Positions 60,325-64,000 of a stretch of 64,000 bases of DNA are shown piece by piece (position 1 is the first letter of the stretch; every line of letters starts with the position of its first letter). Source of the DNA: Nymphaea colorata (lineage: Eukaryota > Streptophyta > Magnoliopsida > Nymphaeales > Nymphaeaceae); NCBI RefSeq assembly GCF_008831285.2, contig NC_045142.1:18539354-18603353 (forward strand), written 5' to 3'. Under the pieces are notes generated by a model, which was not told the origin of the DNA, did no database searches, and was given only the letters and a program-made list of their open reading frames with translations. Made by a program: the position numbers and the translations under genes.

Positions 60325-61509
60325 TGAATCTGCCGGTTGCCGGATGTTGTCGGGTGACAAAATATTTAAAACCGTGGTAAATGCACCATAAAATATTGTT
60401 AAAGCATCATAAGCCATCACTATAACATGCAGCTGGCTGATTTCAATTTTCAATTTCTATATATATCGGATACAAATTTCTCCAATCGTCCAGATGCTCT
60501 AGCCTCCACAGCATGCAGCTCAATGCATTGCGTCGGGCTCCATGTGTGAGAGGCCAGATGGACAGACAGCCGGAGGATTTCAGCTCCTATATATATGTGT
60601 GTGTGTGTGTGTATGTGAGTGTGTGTGTGAGTGTGTGTGTAGGAAATTGAAATGGTGACTAGCATTTCAGAGTCACTCGGCCATCTAATCAGGGCCGTCA
60701 AATTCATCATGATGGACAGTTAAGAGAAAAACAAGGAGAAAAATGTGATGGGCATTTTCGTCATCTAGTATGAATTTACACCTTGTTTCTCCTTGTTTTT
60801 ATCTCAAACATCCATCTAAGATGGATGGCCCTGGTTAGATGGTTGGGTTGAAGAGCTAGTCATCATTCACCCACTATATATATATATTAAACCATAACAG
60901 TGGAAGCAATATAAGAGATCCAGATCCAAATGCATAACCAGTGCCCTCCGAAATTCCTTCTCTTCAAAAAGCGCATCAGCCAAAAGTACCTGTAAGAACA
61001 AGCAGAAATTTAGTTCAGAGAGGAAAGAATAGATCTATATCTAATACAACATGTGTAGAATAAGAGCCTTCTAGCAGTGGTTTTGACACAAATGTTCTTA
61101 CAAAAAGTTACGCTAGTTAGCAATTACTGATTGAATGACTACAAATAGTTAATGGTATATAGGTCAAGGCATCATCTGAAGCAATATTAAATCTTGAAAT
61201 AAATTGATCAAGCAGCCATGCTTAATGATTGAATTGGTTTAATAAGTAAAAGCCTAAGTCACATGGGTGCACCAAATATGGTGACGCACCCACGTCGACT
61301 CGGGTTCGGGTGCGACCCAACTCGGTCAAACCGAATCGGGTGCTGCTGACTATACCCATTCTTCCTTTTTTTTTTCATTTTTTTCCTTCTCCTATCTTTC
61401 CCTCTTCTCTATCTCCTCCCTTGTTTTATTTAATAAAACTTTGAATTTTGTATGAGATTAAGATAACGTTGATAAAAAAAGTTTAGAAATATAGACAAAT
61501 AAAATTACT

Positions 61510-61597
<88 letters not shown>

Positions 61598-63027
61598 TTT
61601 CGCCGCACCCGCACCCCGTACCTATGTGACATAGATAAAAATGTTGATGCCATTGTAGACCAAAGTCTCAAACATCTCCATTGTGTTTGATATTGTAAAG
61701 CCCCAATTGATTTTGGAGAGAAAAATTATCTGAAATCCCTAACATCAATATCATGAAAAAGTATAATCTGTTCAATTGAATAGAAACATGGGATAGAGAA
61801 CCAAATGCAACACAAAATTTTCTCTTTTTTTTTTAGTTCCACAATTATATGTACAGATTCCATCTTAAGCTTGCTGACAATTAAAGGAAAAAAAAAGGAA
61901 TGAAATCAAAGAAACAGAAATGCAGTTACCCACCTTCAAAAATTATATTAATAATCATCTCATTGAACATCATGACCATTAAAGAGAACGAATAATGAGA
62001 AACCCAATTGTTATTTCTTACCACGTGTTCAGCCTTAACATATGGATTCAGTTCAATGTTCATGGCAGATGAAGACACAAGAAAGCATCCCTGTGAAAAT
62101 TAAAGTTGGCAGGTGAAAATAAATTAGAACAATGCAATCTTAATATATACTCATCCCTTTCCTGATTACAGATGCATCACCAACTAAAAGAATTCATTGC
62201 AGAAGAAGTTGCATATGCACAACATCACGAACTCTCATATATGACTAGCTAGTAGCATGATATTATAAGGAAGCGAATTTTAAGTTTCATACTCACGCCC
62301 ATAGTCACATACACCATTGGAAAGTTTATTGATCCACTTGATTATCAAAACAAGATATTCTACATAAATGTGTATTTGAACGAACATTAACAGCAAAAAT
62401 TCCACTGCTCTCGCATATTAAACTACTGTTACTATGACCACCAAAGTACAGCCCAGGCTTGTCTCGAGATGAATATGAAAATTTGTGAATGGAGGCTGAC
62501 GCTCAGGAAAGGACATGAGCATTAGAATTTGGGAGCACACCAGAAACACGCACGTGAAACTACCTGAACCACCATCCGAGGCATTTAATTTTCACTCCAG
62601 ACACCAATATCGAGCCGACAAAATCTCCAAATAAGCCACATCTTTTACGACCCACTTAAGGACTGTCGTCTACATTTTAATTCTCCCTCATATGAATCTC
62701 GAAGTAGAGCTTGCCGTTGGCAAAAAAACAACAAAGAACAAGAGAACCACGAACCCTAGCGCCAGAGAAACAATAAAATGCCTTCGCCCAGTGCACAAAG
62801 AAATCAAGAAAGCCGATACTGCACAACCACTAAACCGCATCCGATCAAATAAACCTAGTCCAAGAAAGCATCCGATGAAAGACCGAAACCACTCCTACTA
62901 ACATTTAAAGAAGGAAAAATAACGATGGGATGAAATAATGATAGCAACAGATCGATACCAGCATCGCAGCGGATTGGTGGAGACCCTGGTCAAGAAGAAA
63001 CATCATCTGTTCCTTCAATCCTTCCAT
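43454..63027 (-). CDS. APC7: Anaphase-promoting complex subunit 7 (TPR protein)
   Basis: Tetratricopeptide scaffold subunit of the APC/C ubiquitin ligase controlling mitotic exit. There are eighteen exons in transcript order: 62959-63027, 62022-62090, 60939-60989, 60010-60147, 59858-59920, 58649-58764, 57025-57109, 55800-55859, 54425-54470, 46815-46888, 46383-46433, 46101-46304, 45964-46008, 45790-45883, 45549-45694, 43987-44216, 43612-43672, 43454-43537. Phases join to 561 residues, close to other plant APC7 proteins. It starts [23 protein letters not shown]-type helices run from [22 protein letters not shown] to the final [19 protein letters not shown]...SHYEEAL. The tail is acidic ([18 protein letters not shown]). 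Exon 14 has a GC donor (CAAG then GCATGT), confirmed by phase; the other junctions are GT/AG. Intron 9 (46889-54424) holds an intact-looking copia element. Confidence 0.96.
47593..47870 (-). repeat. Copia 3' LTR
   Basis: 278 bp, the downstream LTR in element orientation. It differs from the other LTR at two sites near 47817 and 47823 (c against a, c against t). The polyprotein stop codon lies inside it at 47865-47867. Confidence 0.97.
47865..52162 (-). pseudogene. Copia gag-pol polyprotein, near-intact
   Basis: Single gag-pol frame, start taken at the ATG at 52162 ([11 protein letters not shown]) because the upstream open stretch is low-complexity leader. Order: gag core; zinc knuckle [14 protein letters not shown] near 51,390; protease motif VDGGATHHM near 51,090, where the usual DSG/DTG is DGG; integrase HHCC (HERLGH...CEVC) and DDE core ending at NGVAERKNR near 50,215; reverse transcriptase with YVDDM near 48,830; RNase H ([21 protein letters not shown]). 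Two defects lie close together: a frameshift near 48,540-48,550 and an in-frame TAG at 48438-48440, both between reverse transcriptase and RNase H. The stop is in the LTR. The element is probably unable to make a full polyprotein. Confidence 0.93.
47871..47879 (-). other. Copia polypurine tract
   Basis: GAGGGGGAG directly abuts the 3' LTR in element orientation and would prime plus-strand synthesis. It is also translated as part of the last pol codons. Confidence 0.9.
52240..52460. repeat. GC-rich degenerate repeats in the copia leader
   Basis: Imperfect repeats of words such as 'gcgctggacggcggcggcgc' and 'gctgaagtgggcgac' fill the leader between the 5' LTR and the gag start. They are strikingly GC-rich in an AT-rich window. 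They are open in frame with gag and encode Ala/Ser/Arg-rich sequence. Confidence 0.8.
52549..52562 (-). other. Copia primer binding site (initiator tRNA-Met)
   Basis: Next to the 5' LTR the element reads TGGTATCAGAGCCA, complementary to the 3' end of plant initiator tRNA-Met, the usual primer of Ty1/copia elements. Confidence 0.93.
52563..52840 (-). repeat. Copia 5' LTR
   Basis: 278 bp, the upstream LTR in element orientation and so the one expected to hold the promoter. It is nearly identical to the 47593-47870 copy and is followed by the ATGAG target duplication. Confidence 0.97.
53276..53982. mobile_element. TIR element, 'TATGTCACACGG' family, copy B
   Basis: Bounded by CTAAGTCACACGG and CTGTGTGACATAG, with near-matching flanks attctgtg/attctgtt (7 of 8). 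It is about 300 bp longer than copy A. A further internal end ('ctaactcacacggatacg' at about 53826) suggests a nested or tandemly rearranged copy. It lies in APC7 intron 9 about 430 bp from the copia insertion. Confidence 0.7.
60275..60320. repeat. (TA)n microsatellite
   Basis: An uninterrupted TA run of about 40 bp lies in APC7 intron 3. A separate GT-rich microsatellite lies at about 60597-60641. Both are ordinary intronic repeats. Confidence 0.9.
61254..61634. mobile_element. TIR element, 'TATGTCACA' family, copy C with long (AT)n
   Basis: Ends are CTAAGTCACATGGGTGC and GGTACCTATGT-type sequence finishing GTGACATAG. It belongs to the 'gggtgc' subtype shared with 31229. An AT run of about 84 bp (61512-61595) sits just inside the right end. 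It lies in APC7 intron 2. Target duplication is weak. Confidence 0.65.
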
Positions 63028-63400
63028 CTCCCTTCCTCGCCGCGCTCTCTCTCTCTCTGGCGGGAAGAGCGAAATTTGATAAGTTCGGAAAAAGGAGTGT
63101 GCTCCAACAAAGATCAAACACGATTGCCTTTTATGCACTGGAAATGTTAAAAAATATCCTGGAAAGCCCATAAATTCCTGAAAAAAGCCGCCGAAGCCCT
63201 TTCATGATGACATACTTTTCGTTAAGCCTCCATTTATTTTTGCACCAGACCAAACAGGGCGTTAAACGTAACGATTGGCTTTTTGGGCAGGTTGGGCTGG
63301 ATAGCCTGGATTCAGACTCGAACCCGAACCTGAATCCCACCCACGTGAAGAGGAAGGCTCGACGATAAGCTCTCCCTCTTCGTCTCTCTCGCTGGTTCGA
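63028..63400 (-). promoter_or_regulatory. APC7 promoter and leader region
   Basis: Short region between the APC7 ATG and a possible divergent leader. GGCGGGAA at 63059-63066 is close to an E2F site (7 of 8 to WTTSSCSS on the minus strand), about 32 bases upstream of the ATG. CACGTG (G-box core) is at 63342-63347. A Harbinger-type TIR end (ACCAAACAGGGCG then TTA) lies at 63249-63264 without a visible partner. Functions are inferred from motif likeness only. Confidence 0.35.
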
Positions 63401-64000
63401 GTTCGAACGTGACACAGAGGAACACGAGGTGGAAGAAGGTGCAGCGGCGGTGGAGGTGAAGGGTGGCGGCACTACGGTAATCCCCTTTGGTTTCTCTCTG
63501 TCTTTTATTTATTCTCCTTCTTTCACACCCTCTATCGCAACTCTGCTCTTCTCCCTCTCTATCCTGAGTCCTCTTGCCTTCATCGTCTCTCGTCATCCTC
63601 ACCCTCTGCTCTCTCTCTCGCCAGTGTTCTCTCACCTTCACCATCTCGCACTCTCGCATCTCTCTCTGCACTCTCCCTCAACTAACCCTCAATCACAGAC
63701 TCCTCTGGACCTCTGGTCTCTCGCACTATCTCCCTCCTTCATCTTTACTCCCTCGTCTCTCTCTCTTGCTAGCTCTTTCTCGCTCTGACCGTGTCTCACT
63801 CACTTTTGTATTCCCCTCTCTCCCCTCTCAACCAAGCACTCTCTCACGCACGCTCTCTCTTTCTCTTTTTTTTTTTCTATGTAAGTGTGTCTCCCTCAGC
63901 GGAACCATCCTCCTCTCAACTGACTCCTCTCTTCTCACGTTAGATTTCTCTTTTACTCATTTTCACCCTCTTTGACGTTGTTGAGTTAGAATGAAGATAT
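63401..64000 (+). other. CT-rich stretch, possible 5' end of a divergent gene
   Basis: Very pyrimidine-rich plus-strand sequence typical of plant 5' UTRs. A potential donor (CTACG then GTAATC) lies near 63478, followed by a long CT-rich intron-like run to the window edge. The open frames here are low-complexity Ser/Leu/Pro and are not credible proteins. Any gene would lie mostly outside the window. Confidence 0.35.

Noticed and set aside
61483-61671. Frame encoding poly-Ile/Tyr
   Set aside because: It arises from the (AT)n microsatellite inside a TIR element.
63429-63975. Ser/Leu/Pro-rich plus-strand frames at the window end
   Set aside because: CT-rich leader or intron sequence gives open frames by composition. 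No domain, and overlapping alternatives in two frames.
1-64000. CRISPR array or prokaryotic operon
   Set aside because: No spaced short repeats with unique spacers. All genes are spliced eukaryotic genes.

Overview
The window is nuclear DNA from a flowering plant. The evidence is spliced genes with long AT-rich introns, plant-type protein families, a Ty1/copia element primed by initiator tRNA-Met, and many small terminal-inverted-repeat (TIR) elements. The species cannot be fixed from the sequence alone. Three complete genes can be built exon by exon with canonical phases, and no RNA gene or CRISPR array was seen.

Layout. 1-2,667: no gene, AT-rich, MITE-like repeats. 2,824-18,754 (minus strand, 5' UTR probably near 21.2-21.5 kb): a 10-exon secreted class 3 lipase of 363 residues. 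Its last codons lie in a minisatellite. Its fifth intron is 9.3 kb and holds a 7.9 kb palindromic PIF/Harbinger structure. Its leader intron holds a Pack-MULE-like element with an 11 bp target duplication. 21.5-27 kb: intergenic, with Harbinger-derived MITEs and a duplicated fragment of a short-chain dehydrogenase gene. 27.0-37.1 kb (plus strand): RRP41, an exosome core subunit, with 11 coding exons and 241 residues; one intron holds an exact 3 x 423 bp tandem triplication. 38.4-41.7 kb: a SINE-like sequence, a decayed LINE fragment, then a spliced but broken NEP1/EMG1 fragment. 43,454-63,027 (minus strand): APC7, an anaphase-promoting complex subunit, with 18 exons and 561 residues. A young Ty1/copia element with 278 bp LTRs and a perfect 5 bp target duplication sits in its 7.5 kb ninth intron. 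63.0-64.0 kb: the APC7 promoter and a CT-rich stretch that may begin a divergent gene.

The three genes are unrelated housekeeping-type loci (lipid hydrolysis, RNA decay, cell-cycle ubiquitin ligase) and do not form a pathway. The strongest theme is mobile DNA accumulating in introns while every exon of the host genes stays intact. At least four TIR families recur across the window. No clearly new biological system was found. The most unusual items are the inverted Harbinger pair, the gene-bearing MULE, the minisatellite-encoded lipase tail and the spliced NEP1 remnant.
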